Positions 17,057 through 25,545 are shown, counted from the stretch's first letter. The stretch: DNA of 64,000 nucleotides from Epsilonproteobacteria bacterium (ex Lamellibrachia satsuma) (GCA_003934925.1 JQIX01000064.1:1-64000), one strand, 5' to 3'. Numbers and translations: made by a program. The notes: a model not told the origin generated them from the letters alone.

Positions 17057-17467
17057 TCACCCGATACTCTCCCGTTCCGCCCTGGTATTCTTTTTAATCT
17101 TCTTAACCTGCCCAAAGTTACTATCAACGATTTTAGGACCTTTGGTAGCAGGTGAGGGGGCAGAGGTTTCCTCTTTTGGTGTTTGAGCCTTGTACTCTTC
17201 CTGGATAACTTCCGTTACTGGAGCAGAGGATCTTTCCGATGCAGCATTTTGAGGTTTGCTATTGGCATTGGACTCAATTGCTCTTTTGAAATGATACTTA
17301 AATGACTCCAGAGACATTCTCCATCCAAGTTTTTCTTTGAGTGTACGATAAAGGTATGCTTTTTTTCTATAGCCTTTATTCCAGTAGTAATCTTCAATCA
17401 TATCAAGTGAAGAGTAAAACTCTCTAACTGCTTCACCATTTGGTAATTTTTCACCTGTATTAGCCAT
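17057..17467 (-). CDS. traK: TraK-like oriT-binding protein
   Basis: 136 aa from the ATG at 17,467, preceded by AAAAAGGA; a longer frame from 17,488 has no ribosome site. Residues about 20-68 (YYWNKGYRKKAYLYRTLKEKLGW, then SLESFKYHFKRAI) resemble the DNA-binding half of IncP TraK, which wraps oriT. The C-terminal half is a disordered Ala/Pro/Ser/Lys linker with a basic end, also like TraK. In RP4, traK reads away from oriT, so the 245-bp spacer upstream is a candidate binding region. Confidence 0.65.
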   Translation of the reverse strand: MANTGEKLPNGEAVREFYSSLDMIEDYYWNKGYRKKAYLYRTLKEKLGWRMSLESFKYHFKRAIESNANSKPQNAASERSSAPVTEVIQEEYKAQTPKEETSAPSPATKGPKIVDSNFGQVKKIKKNTRAERESIG

Positions 17468-17488
17468 TGTGATCCTTTTTGGAGTCAT

Positions 17489-17732
17489 ATATTATCGTAT
17501 TGTAACATTACTTATTTAAAATATATCGTAAGTTATTATATATTACCGAAACTTACCGTTTTTAATCTTTTTTTCCAAAAAGTTAAGATACAATACATTA
17601 TGAATAAATATAGGTAACGGAACTGAAAGGCAAGATGGGTCTATATCCGACAAAATTAAAAATTTTACCTGCTATAGCCGTCTTGAAACTTATTCGATGC
17701 CAAAGGCAACTCAACGAAAATGAGGAGATTAA
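17489..17732. other. Spacer upstream of traK: repeats and a nick-like site
   Basis: An AT-rich 244-bp gap between divergent genes. It holds related motifs (CGTAAGTTAT, CGAAACTTACCG, GGTAACGG) that may be TraK sites. AAAATT-AAA-AATTTT (17,652-17,666) is followed at once by ACCTGCTATAG, six of eight positions matching the P-type nick consensus. GAGGAG before 17,733 is the next gene's ribosome site. Low confidence as oriT. Confidence 0.3.
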
Positions 17733-17927
17733 ATGAATTTAAATGAAGATGATGTTTTAGAATTGATTGATGATAAACTTGGTGTTACAGAAGAGACAAA
17801 AAAGGTTTTGGAAGAAGCGGCATTTGAAGAGGATGCACTTAGCACAGAGGATGCGGTAGAGTCAATGATGCACCCCAATGGAAGATATGAAAAAACTTGG
17901 ATAGATAAACTTTTTTTCTGGAGATAA
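17733..17927 (+). CDS. Small acidic protein, 64 aa
   Basis: Starts at ATG 17,733 with a good GAGGAG site. The protein is strongly acidic (many Asp and Glu in residues 1-45), ending in an aromatic, basic tail (TWIDKLFFWR). No family recognised. It lies between the traK spacer and the restriction-modification genes and reads in the same direction as mod. Acidic small proteins beside defence genes can be DNA mimics or inhibitors, but nothing beyond composition supports that here. Confidence 0.55.
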   Translation: MNLNEDDVLELIDDKLGVTEETKKVLEEAAFEEDALSTEDAVESMMHPNGRYEKTWIDKLFFWR

Positions 17928-17956
17928 AATAAACTTTTTCAAATCCTCAAAGATAG

Positions 17957-17976
17957 AAGCATGCTTTTAGTATAAT
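17957..17976 (+). promoter_or_regulatory. Palindrome and -10 box before mod
   Basis: AAGCATGCTT (17,957-17,966) is a perfect 10-bp palindrome four bases before TATAAT (17,971-17,976), about 42 bp ahead of the mod start. The overlap with the -35 region suits a repressor operator that delays or tunes the restriction system. No controller gene is adjacent. Confidence 0.45.
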
Positions 17977-18017
17977 CATTATTAATTTTTATTTAATAAT
18001 GACAAGGGTAGGGAAGC

Positions 18018-19961
18018 ATGCAAAAAGAGATCCTCAATGACAATACAGATATTACTGCTAACAGCCACCAATTAGAACTCCTCAAACAAAATTTTCCGCA
18101 ATGTTTTGATAAAGATGGTAATTTCATCGTTCATAAGATGGAGGAGATCGTAGGAGAGAGTGGACTTGAACTCTCAAAGGAAAGCTACTCTCTTAACTGG
18201 CTTGGGAAAAGCTATGCCAGACTACTTGCAAATGAAAATCCTCATACATTACTAAAAGAAAATAAAGAACATAATGCATTAGAACAAAACAAAGAGAGTC
18301 AAAATCTCCTTATCAAAGGGGATAATCTCGAAGTCCTCAAGCATCTCTCAAATGCTTATTCAGAGTCTATAAAAATGATCTATATAGATCCACCATACAA
18401 TACTGGATCAGATGGTTTTGTTTATAACGATGATAGAAAGTTTAAACCAGAGGAGCTTAGCCGTTTGGCAGGTATTGACATGGATGAAGCCAATAGAATA
18501 CTTGAGTTTACCCAGAGTAATGCCAACTCTCACTCGGCATGGCTTACTTTTATGTATCCACGGCTTTATGTAGCAAGGCATTTGCTAAGAGAGGATGGAA
18601 TTATATTTATTTCAATTGATGATAGTGAACATTCACAACTAAAACTTCTTTGTGATGAAATTTATGGAGAGGAAAACTTTAGAGGAGATATTGTACGGGC
18701 AACAGGTACTACTACAGGACAAAATGCTAATAAAGTAGGTAGCTCTTATGATAGTGTATTGTCTTATTCTAAATCAGATAGTTTTGATTTTGGAGGGATT
18801 GAACTTGGAGGTAAAGATTTAAATAGATTTAATAATGATGATGAGGATGGGAAAGGGAAGTATGCCTTGCTTCAATTAAGAAAAACAGGTAATGCAGATA
18901 GAAAAGAAGATAGAGAAGGAATGTTTTTTCCAATTTTATCTCCAGACGGAACAGAAGTTTATCCAATTGGACCAACTGATTATTTAAGTAGATGGCGTGT
19001 CGGTAAAAAAACTTTTAATGAAATGAAAGATGAAGGCTTAATAGTATGGAAGAAAGAAGATGATGAAGGGAAAAAAAGCATAACAATTTCTGGAAACACA
19101 TATGATACAACATGGAAGCCATATGTTAAATACTATTTAGAGGGGCGTACAAAAAAAGTATCCAATTTATGGACCGATATTGATGGAAATAAAAAAGGAA
19201 GTATAGAAATTAAGGATTTATTTGGATCTAATGTATTTACAAATCCAAAACCAACAGAATTTTTAAGAAGAGTATTGTCTATAAGTAATATTATTTCTGG
19301 AGATATAATACTAGATTTTTTTGCAGGATCTGGAACAACTGCACATGCAACAATGAAATATAATCTTTTTGATAATGTTGATGCAAAATATATATTAATA
19401 CAAATAGATGAGCTAACAGATGAGACAAGTGCTGCATATAAAGAAGGTTATAAAACCATCTTTGAAATTACCAAATCCCGTATTGAAAAAGCAGCAGCCA
19501 AAATAGCTGAAGAGAATCCAGACTACAAAGGCGATCTTGGCTTTAAGATCTATGAGACTATCCCTGTATGGGATGGATATTTGGATGAAATTGAGGAACT
19601 TAAAGATAATACAGCACTTTTTGATGGAAGTAAGCTTAATGATGAAGAGTTAGAAATACTCTTAACTACCTGGAAAGTCCATGATGGAATGGAACTTAGC
19701 CATGAACTAAATGAGATTGATTTGGCAGGTTATAAAGGCTATCTTGGAGAAGAGACACTTTATTTTGTGCATACAGGGTTTACAACAGAAGTACTTAAAA
19801 AGCTTATAGAAAAGTTAGACAGTGATAAAACTTTTGAGCCAAGTCGTATTGTACTCTTTGGGTATAACTTTGCGAGTAAGCACCAAAGAGAAGTAGGAGA
19901 GGCATTAAACTCTTACGCCAATAAAAAGTCTATAGAGTTAGATCTAATAGTGAGATATTAA
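18018..19961 (+). CDS. mod: Type III restriction-modification methyltransferase (Mod)
   Basis: Adenine-N6 DNA methyltransferase subunit, 647 aa, which supplies both the modification activity and the target recognition for the Mod-Res complex. The catalytic motif IV is DPPYNTG at about 124-130, and the AdoMet motif FFAGSGTT is at about 433-440; this order (IV before I) is that of the beta class used by type III Mod proteins. Target recognition lies in the middle (about 230-410), which looks more AT-rich and variable. Start ATG with AGGGAAG. Res follows after one base. No homopolymer or tetranucleotide tract of the phase-variable type is seen. Confidence 0.94.
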   Translation: MQKEILNDNTDITANSHQLELLKQNFPQCFDKDGNFIVHKMEEIVGESGLELSKESYSLNWLGKSYARLLANENPHTLLKENKEHNALEQNKESQNLLIKGDNLEVLKHLSNAYSESIKMIYIDPPYNTGSDGFVYNDDRKFKPEELSRLAGIDMDEANRILEFTQSNANSHSAWLTFMYPRLYVARHLLREDGIIFISIDDSEHSQLKLLCDEIYGEENFRGDIVRATGTTTGQNANKVGSSYDSVLSYSKSDSFDFGGIELGGKDLNRFNNDDEDGKGKYALLQLRKTGNADRKEDREGMFFPILSPDGTEVYPIGPTDYLSRWRVGKKTFNEMKDEGLIVWKKEDDEGKKSITISGNTYDTTWKPYVKYYLEGRTKKVSNLWTDIDGNKKGSIEIKDLFGSNVFTNPKPTEFLRRVLSISNIISGDIILDFFAGSGTTAHATMKYNLFDNVDAKYILIQIDELTDETSAAYKEGYKTIFEITKSRIEKAAAKIAEENPDYKGDLGFKIYETIPVWDGYLDEIEELKDNTALFDGSKLNDEELEILLTTWKVHDGMELSHELNEIDLAGYKGYLGEETLYFVHTGFTTEVLKKLIEKLDSDKTFEPSRIVLFGYNFASKHQREVGEALNSYANKKSIELDLIVRY

Positions 19962-19962
19962 A

Positions 19963-22863
19963 ATGGCAGGATTTAAATTTGAGCGAAACCTACCTCACCA
20001 GGTAGCAGCAGTAGAGTCTATACTAAAAGTATTTGATGGTGCCCAAGCAAAATCATTGGAAGAGAAAGCTATGGCGGCAGTAGCAAATCCTCTCATCAAA
20101 TATGATCCTGGATATGTCTTTTGTAATAATATTAGAAAGTTAAAAGAAGACAATCATATTAAAACAGAGGGTGGGTGTGATAGTCAAGATCATGTTATAG
20201 ACATCATGATGGAGACTGGAACAGGAAAAACATATACCTACACTAAAGCGATGTTAGAGCTTCACAAACAACTTGGCATACATAAATTTGTCGTGGTTGT
20301 GCCTACACTTTCCATTAAGGCAGGTACTGTTAATTTTCTCAAAGCAAAAGCTACTGGAGAGCATTTCCGCCAAGAATATGGTACCAATATCAAGACCTAT
20401 GTAGTAGAGAGCCAAAAATCCAAGAAAAACAAAAAAGCATATATGCCTCAAGCAGTAAGAGAATTTGTCGAAGCAGATAGTAGCGGATCAAAAAGTGTGC
20501 ATGTACTTATTATTAATGCAGGGATGATTAACTCTGATACTATGACTAAAAAGTTTGATGTAAGTCTTTTTGATAGATATAACACTCCTTTTGGAGCCAT
20601 TGCATCAACACATCCATTTACCATCGTCGATGAGCCTCATAAGTTTCCTCCCAAGGGTAAGACATACGAAAATATACAGAAGTTTGGATCACAGTTTATT
20701 TTCCGTTTTGGTGCGACCTTTAATGATGAATTTCACCATCTTATCTACCAACTTAGTGCTGTAGATGCTTTTAATAACAACCTTGTTAAAGGTGTAATAA
20801 CCCATGTAGAGGAGTTTGATGCTGCCAAAGATGCCATCGTAACACTTAAAGATACTGATGGAAGCGAAGCTACCTTTGAACTAAATGAAAATGGTAAAAA
20901 GAGGAAGTTTAAAGTAGGTAAAAAAGAGAGTATGGCTACCGTACATCCTGAAATGAGAGATCTACTTATCGAGTCACTCAATAAAACAGTAGTTGTGCTA
21001 AGTAATGGACTGGAGTTAAAAAGAGGAAATAGACTCAATCCATACTCTTATGCTGAATCCCTCCAGGATAAAATGATGCAAGAAGCTATTGCAAACCATT
21101 TTGAGATAGAGAGAGATCTTATGAGTCGTGAAGTGTGTATTAAACCTCTTACTCTCTTTTTTATTGATGATATTGAGGGATACCGTGAGGGTAATGACAT
21201 CGCAGGATCACTTAAAGAGAAATTTGAACGTATGGCTAAAGCCTACATAGAAAAAGAGCTAGAATGTGTAAGCGATGAGAGATATAAGGTATATTTGGAA
21301 GTATCATTAAAAGATATAAGCCTGATACATGGTGGATACTTCTCAAAAGATAACAGCGAGAGTGATGAGAAGATTGAAAAAGAGATTACAGAGATTTTGC
21401 ATGATAAAGAGGCTCTGCTTAGTCTGGAAAACCCAAGACGATTTATCTTCTCCAAATGGACACTTAGGGAGGGATGGGATAACCCTAATGTATTTCAAAT
21501 ATGTAAGCTAAGAAGCAGTGGTAGTACCACCTCAAAACTCCAAGAGGTAGGGCGTGGGCTTAGGCTCCCTGTCAATGAGTACATGAGTAGGGTCAAAGAG
21601 GAGAGTTTTGATCTTCACTATTTTGTAGATTTTACTGAAAAAACATTTGTTGATACGCTCATAAGTGAGATTAACGAAAAATCAGGAGAATTTAGTAGCG
21701 ATATAGAGCCAGATAAATTGACAGAAGAACTCATCGAGAAGATTATAGAGGCTTATGGCATCGATGAGGATACACTACTTGAAATACTGGATGATGCAGG
21801 AGCTATCAAAAGGAATAATGACTTTAAAGAGAATGGCTATGAGATTGTCACTGCTATGTATCCAGATGCATTTGCAGGTGTTGGTAAAAACAAAGTGAGA
21901 AATGCAGGAAGCAAACGAGATAAAGTGAGCCTTAGAGTAGGTAAGTATGATGAACTCAAATCACTATGGGAGAGCATTAACCAAAAAGTCATCTTGGAGT
22001 ACAAGATAGAAGATGAGAGTAAATTTGAAGCATTGTTTAAAGGCTATCTTGAAGATAATATACGAAGCTTCAAACCCCAAGGTGTTAAAACGAAAATAGG
22101 AAGTATTAACTTTGAAGAGGGGGTAGCCTTTTACAAAGAGATAGAAAGTGTGGATGATGAGATATTACCTATCTCAACTATGAGCTATAAAGCATTTTTG
22201 GTAGAACTTAGTAAGACACTTAGCCTTAATATGCACACACTCCACCAGGTATTTATATCTATAAAAGAACAGCTTGATATTAACTCCTATCTCAACCAAC
22301 AAACAATACGGATAGTAAAAGCTGGATTCAATAAATATCTATTAGATCATGCTTTTTCAGACTTTTCTATTGGTTATAACAATGTGGCTAATAAGATCCA
22401 CCCCACCAAATTTACAGATACTGATGGTAAACCTTTAAAGAGTGTCAATGCCAGTGATGTGGGAGTAAAATTCTCTGATGATAAAGTAGCAGATAATTAT
22501 CTACTTGATTCACTTTATTATGATAGTGATTTAGAAAAATTGAATATAGAAACTGAAATAAAAGAGGTTATAGTATTTACAAAAATTCCTAAAAACTCGA
22601 TCAAAATCCCAGTAGCAGGTGGTGGAACATATAGCCCAGATTTTGCATATGTCATAAAAAGTAAAGATGGTAAGAAAAAACTACACCTAATCGTTGAGAC
22701 AAAAGATAAAGGTGAAAGAGATCTGTTTGATGATGAGAAACAGAAAATAAAACATGCACAGAAGCTTTTTGAGCATTTGAGCGATGAAGTAAAAATAGAG
22801 TTTAAAAAGCAACTTAGAGGCGATAAGATGGCAGAGATCATTAGGGAGATTAGAGCTTCGTAG
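19963..22863 (+). CDS. res: Type III restriction endonuclease (Res)
   Basis: 966-aa ATP-dependent translocase/nuclease subunit of the type III system. Helicase motif I METGTGKT is at about 84-91, motif II appears as DEPH (about 221) and motif VI as VGRGLRLP (about 528). The endonuclease centre near the C-terminus has PD at about 890 followed by VETKD at about 912, fitting PD-(D/E)xK. It cuts DNA when two unmodified head-to-head sites are met. It begins one base after mod, so the subunits are made together. All motifs look intact. Confidence 0.94.
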   Translation: MAGFKFERNLPHQVAAVESILKVFDGAQAKSLEEKAMAAVANPLIKYDPGYVFCNNIRKLKEDNHIKTEGGCDSQDHVIDIMMETGTGKTYTYTKAMLELHKQLGIHKFVVVVPTLSIKAGTVNFLKAKATGEHFRQEYGTNIKTYVVESQKSKKNKKAYMPQAVREFVEADSSGSKSVHVLIINAGMINSDTMTKKFDVSLFDRYNTPFGAIASTHPFTIVDEPHKFPPKGKTYENIQKFGSQFIFRFGATFNDEFHHLIYQLSAVDAFNNNLVKGVITHVEEFDAAKDAIVTLKDTDGSEATFELNENGKKRKFKVGKKESMATVHPEMRDLLIESLNKTVVVLSNGLELKRGNRLNPYSYAESLQDKMMQEAIANHFEIERDLMSREVCIKPLTLFFIDDIEGYREGNDIAGSLKEKFERMAKAYIEKELECVSDERYKVYLEVSLKDISLIHGGYFSKDNSESDEKIEKEITEILHDKEALLSLENPRRFIFSKWTLREGWDNPNVFQICKLRSSGSTTSKLQEVGRGLRLPVNEYMSRVKEESFDLHYFVDFTEKTFVDTLISEINEKSGEFSSDIEPDKLTEELIEKIIEAYGIDEDTLLEILDDAGAIKRNNDFKENGYEIVTAMYPDAFAGVGKNKVRNAGSKRDKVSLRVGKYDELKSLWESINQKVILEYKIEDESKFEALFKGYLEDNIRSFKPQGVKTKIGSINFEEGVAFYKEIESVDDEILPISTMSYKAFLVELSKTLSLNMHTLHQVFISIKEQLDINSYLNQQTIRIVKAGFNKYLLDHAFSDFSIGYNNVANKIHPTKFTDTDGKPLKSVNASDVGVKFSDDKVADNYLLDSLYYDSDLEKLNIETEIKEVIVFTKIPKNSIKIPVAGGGTYSPDFAYVIKSKDGKKKLHLIVETKDKGERDLFDDEKQKIKHAQKLFEHLSDEVKIEFKKQLRGDKMAEIIREIRAS

Positions 22864-22950
22864 TATTGAGAATTTAGTGACATAATTACTCAAAACTATA
22901 TAACCAACAATCTTTTAGATTGATTTAATCCTAATGGCTGCATGATAAGT

Positions 22951-22964
22951 TATAATGATATAAT
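22951..22964 (+). promoter_or_regulatory. Overlapping -10 boxes before the nucleotidyltransferase pair
   Basis: Two TATAAT hexamers at 22,951-22,956 and 22,959-22,964, about 20-30 bp before the start at 22,985, with GAGAGG as ribosome site. They give the pair its own promoter, separate from res. Confidence 0.5.
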
Positions 22965-22984
22965 CGACTAGATAGAGAGGATTA

Positions 22985-23557
22985 ATGATGATTCCTGATT
23001 GGAATATAACTGGATTAATACCGCCAATTATGCCAGGAGTTGCAGGGCATAGTGATGAACGATCTCCTTATTCAGTAACAAGTTTAGACATTGTTAATCA
23101 ATTTACAACTACAAAAGAACGCTATCTAATTCTAAAAGGTTTTTTAGAATACAGACAAGATTTATACAATCATGGAGTTAAAGAAGGATTTCAGTGGTTA
23201 AATGGTAGTTTTACGCAAGATATAGAAAGACAGGAAAGCCGTCCGCCTAATGATATGGATGTAGTTACCTTTTTTATCCTTCCTGAAAATTTAGATGACA
23301 ATAAAATGAAAACACTACATCAATTATTTGATACAGATGCAATGAAAACTAAATACAAGGTAGATGCTTACCCTTTTGTTTTAAATCATCAAATTACCGC
23401 TCCTGATATTAAAATGATTTCATATTGGTACAGTATGTGGTCTCATACAAGAGATGGCATATGGAAAGGGTTTGTTCAGGTTGCATTATCTGAAACTGAT
23501 GATACAATCGCATTAAATACCCTTCAATTAATTGCAAGGGAGGATGGATATGAATAA
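22985..23557 (+). CDS. DUF6932-like nucleotidyltransferase-fold protein
   Basis: 190 aa. Opens with IPDWNITGLIPPI, close to the start pattern of DUF6932 proteins, and has the nucleotidyltransferase signature: GSF at 74-76 and DMD at 90-92. The fold is that of minimal nucleotidyltransferases (MNT, AbiEii and relatives), which modify tRNA, proteins or nucleotides in several toxin-antitoxin and defence systems. The next gene overlaps it by 8 bp. Activity and substrate are unknown; the family label is from memory of motifs, not a search. Confidence 0.65.
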   Translation: MMIPDWNITGLIPPIMPGVAGHSDERSPYSVTSLDIVNQFTTTKERYLILKGFLEYRQDLYNHGVKEGFQWLNGSFTQDIERQESRPPNDMDVVTFFILPENLDDNKMKTLHQLFDTDAMKTKYKVDAYPFVLNHQITAPDIKMISYWYSMWSHTRDGIWKGFVQVALSETDDTIALNTLQLIAREDGYE

Positions 23558-24485
23558 TAAACAATATCTTATGTTGTCTTCCGAGATAAATCAATTAGAG
23601 ATGTTAATTGATGAAATGCCAGAATATAGAGTGTTTGAAAAAAAGGCATTGGAAGCAAGGCTAAAAAAACTAGAAGAAAAATTATCAACATTGAATGAAG
23701 AGGCAATGTCGCAAAAGGCAGTTATCACCTTTAAGGGTGAGCCAGTATTTGGTACATATGGGATACTTGCTGATTTTGCATCCAAGGCATCAGGTAGTTT
23801 TTCAGATGCCATTACAGCTATAGCAGCATCTCTTGAAGATAATTTAGCTTATATGGGTAGGATACCCCATAAAAAAGAAAATCAGTTAATTATTACAAAT
23901 ATTGCAAGAGGATCTTTTGGATTTGAATTTGAGGTACCAAGAAACGGGACAGATACTTTAATGCCTGAATTAACAAGTGTTGAGAAAGCCTTGGATGCAA
24001 TGCAGGGTTTATTGAATAGTACTCTTCTGGATGATGAAGAGCAAATAACTGAGATAGTAGAAGAAATACATCCAAGAGCAGTGAGTAAGGTTGTAGAGTT
24101 TTTAGATACATTAAAATCTAATCATGCTTGGTTTGCTTATGAGTTTGGGGAAAGAAAAGTATTTTTTAAAAATATTTCTGATATTAATAAAGCCATATCA
24201 ATATTAGATCAAGATAATATAAAAGAAGATGAAGAAACTTATTCTGGTGAGTTCCAAGGAATTCTGCCAGATGCTAGAACATTTGAATTTAAAGCACAAG
24301 ATGGCGAAACTATCAAAGGTAAAATTGGATCGGAAATTAAAGATCCCAAAATTTTAGCCAAAGAATATTTGTTTAAGCCTATTAGAGTGAAATTTAAAAG
24401 TACTCAAGTTGGACAAGCCAAACCAAAGTATATGTTAAAAGATATTACAAGTATTGAATTTATTGAGCATAGCGATAACCCTTAA
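23550..24485 (+). CDS. Partner of the nucleotidyltransferase-fold gene, 311 aa
   Basis: Start ATG 23,550 is chosen because GGGAGG lies at 23,538-23,543; a longer TTG frame exists. Residues 5-50 form a coiled coil. A conserved-looking core follows (TFKGEPVFGTYGILADFASKA at about 58-78, then NIARGSFGFEFEVP at about 115), which I recall accompanying DUF6932 genes elsewhere. The C-terminal third is beta-rich, ending in an SH3/OB-like stretch. It overlaps the upstream gene, and its stop codon lies inside an 18-bp element repeat. A two-component toxin-antitoxin or defence unit is possible; function unknown. Confidence 0.65.
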   Translation: MNNKQYLMLSSEINQLEMLIDEMPEYRVFEKKALEARLKKLEEKLSTLNEEAMSQKAVITFKGEPVFGTYGILADFASKASGSFSDAITAIAASLEDNLAYMGRIPHKKENQLIITNIARGSFGFEFEVPRNGTDTLMPELTSVEKALDAMQGLLNSTLLDDEEQITEIVEEIHPRAVSKVVEFLDTLKSNHAWFAYEFGERKVFFKNISDINKAISILDQDNIKEDEETYSGEFQGILPDARTFEFKAQDGETIKGKIGSEIKDPKILAKEYLFKPIRVKFKSTQVGQAKPKYMLKDITSIEFIEHSDNP

Positions 24486-24495
24486 AAGAGGATAT
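24478..24495 (-). repeat. 18-bp element repeat, copy C
   Basis: ACCCTTAAAAGAGGATAT on the plus strand; its TAA is the stop codon of the 311-aa gene. Inverted relative to copy D at 25,174; the two flank the cyclotransferase gene. Confidence 0.75.
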
Positions 24496-24509
24496 ATTTA
24501 TAGTGTACT

Positions 24510-25166
24510 TTAATTAGCCAACCACTTATTTAATGACTTTTGGTTTTTGGGTATTTGTGTGTGAGGTTGAATATAAACCCAAGCATAAAAAATAGTATTG
24601 CTTTTGTTCACTAGAATTTTTTTACGCTCATAATAGTCTGGAGCACCTTCAAATTCATCAATTTTCCTCCAAAGATCATCTGATTTTATATGATACAGTT
24701 CTCCATGTATTTGCATGATGGGTGTAGGGATAAGATAGGGATAATTCCCAAAACTATCACGATACATAGAATACCTATTAACGGTAATAGCCTCCCCCAT
24801 ATATGTGGCATCATTAGATAGTAGATTATGATTGTCAAATCCTTTTTTTAGTGATCCATAAACGAATAAAATATCATCTTTGTCAATATTTATTTTAAAA
24901 TTTGATAAATTATTAATCTGATCTATTACTGCACTAAATAAAGTGTCTGAAAGTTTGTTTCTATGGTTGATAAGTGCAGATAGCAGATAATTTTCTCCAA
25001 AAAACTCTATAAGTTTTTCTATGATAAAATCATTGTAAGATCTTTTTAGGGTGGCAATAATAAAAATATCACTTGGTACTTCTTTTGAGAGTTCATTGTT
25101 CCAAAATATTGCTCTTGGTAGCCCTGCATCGATAAGCTCTTGGGCGGTTACTGTTTTATTTTTCAA
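24510..25166 (-). CDS. Gamma-glutamylcyclotransferase-like domain fused to a DUF6922-like N-terminus
   Basis: 218 aa. The C-terminal half is a GGCT/AIG2-like domain: VYGSLKKG at 102-109 binds substrate in known members, and DEFEG (about 173) holds the likely catalytic Glu. The family releases 5-oxoproline from gamma-glutamyl compounds, but many bacterial members have unknown substrates. The N-terminal 65 residues (IFWNNELSKEV, later LIEFFGENYLLSAL) resemble the short DUF6922 region found in toxin-antitoxin settings. Start TTG at 25,166 uses AGAGGA supplied by repeat copy D. The gene is boxed by inverted 18-bp repeats, like a cassette. Confidence 0.6.
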   Translation of the reverse strand: MKNKTVTAQELIDAGLPRAIFWNNELSKEVPSDIFIIATLKRSYNDFIIEKLIEFFGENYLLSALINHRNKLSDTLFSAVIDQINNLSNFKINIDKDDILFVYGSLKKGFDNHNLLSNDATYMGEAITVNRYSMYRDSFGNYPYLIPTPIMQIHGELYHIKSDDLWRKIDEFEGAPDYYERKKILVNKSNTIFYAWVYIQPHTQIPKNQKSLNKWLAN

Positions 25167-25173
25167 AGTTAAT

Positions 25174-25191
25174 GTATCCTCTTTTAAGGGT
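25174..25191 (+). repeat. 18-bp element repeat, copy D
   Basis: GTATCCTCTTTTAAGGGT, 17 of 18 identical to the other copies. On the minus strand it provides the ribosome site of the cyclotransferase gene. Confidence 0.7.
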
Positions 25192-25216
25192 TATGCGTGG
25201 TGTAAAGTACGGCATA
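25175..25216 (+). repeat. 42-bp dispersed repeat, relaxase-side copy
   Basis: Matches the minus strand of 10,374-10,415 at 39 of 42 positions. Downstream on the plus strand, TATCCTG (25,239-25,245 region) matches the core of the P-type nick consensus, though it lies inside the end of the 80-aa gene. Confidence 0.7.
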
Positions 25217-25228
25217 CCATAAAAAAAT

Positions 25229-25471
25229 CTATTGTAAATTATCCTGGTATCTATGTTTTCCATGTTGAATAAAGCTTTTGCAAAATCTTTCCCAGTCATG
25301 TAGATAAACATAGTTTTCACCATCGATAAGAGCCATAGTTGAACCCACATGAGAAGCCTTAAAAAATTGAGCAAAAGGTAACTTTTCAATATCTCTAAGC
25401 TTTACACCTGGAATATAAACATCTAGCCCGAAAAATGTTTTATTTTTGTTAAATTCAAATAATTGTTTCAT
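25229..25471 (-). CDS. Hypothetical protein, 80 aa
   Basis: No recognised family and no membrane segment. It contains an aromatic-rich core (FFGLDVYIPGVKL, then ENYVYLHDWERFC). The ribosome site is weak (AAAGAAAG). It lies between 18-bp repeat copies D and E, which are direct repeats here, and follows the relaxase gene after 74 bp. It may be a real cargo gene; the main support is good codon pattern and the absence of any other frame in this stretch. Confidence 0.5.
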   Translation of the reverse strand: MKQLFEFNKNKTFFGLDVYIPGVKLRDIEKLPFAQFFKASHVGSTMALIDGENYVYLHDWERFCKSFIQHGKHRYQDNLQ

Positions 25472-25512
25472 TTTACTTTCTTTAAAAATTTGAGATCTTT
25501 TTTCAAAATTGC

Positions 25513-25530
25513 ATATCCTCTTTTAAGGGT
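25513..25530 (+). repeat. 18-bp element repeat, copy E
   Basis: ATATCCTCTTTTAAGGGT, 15 bp beyond the relaxase stop. The similarity to copy D extends further on the minus strand into a TTTGAAAAA stretch. Confidence 0.75.
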
Positions 25531-25545
25531 CATTGATAAAATATT

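Noticed and set aside
18018-19961. Phase-variable repeat tract in mod
   Set aside because: Scanned for homopolymers or tetranucleotide runs typical of phasevarions; only short A runs were found.
25156-25389. 77-codon minus-strand frame overlapping the 80-aa gene and copy D repeat
   Set aside because: It overlaps both the 80-aa gene and the start region of the cyclotransferase gene, and lacks a ribosome site; the other frame has better coding character.
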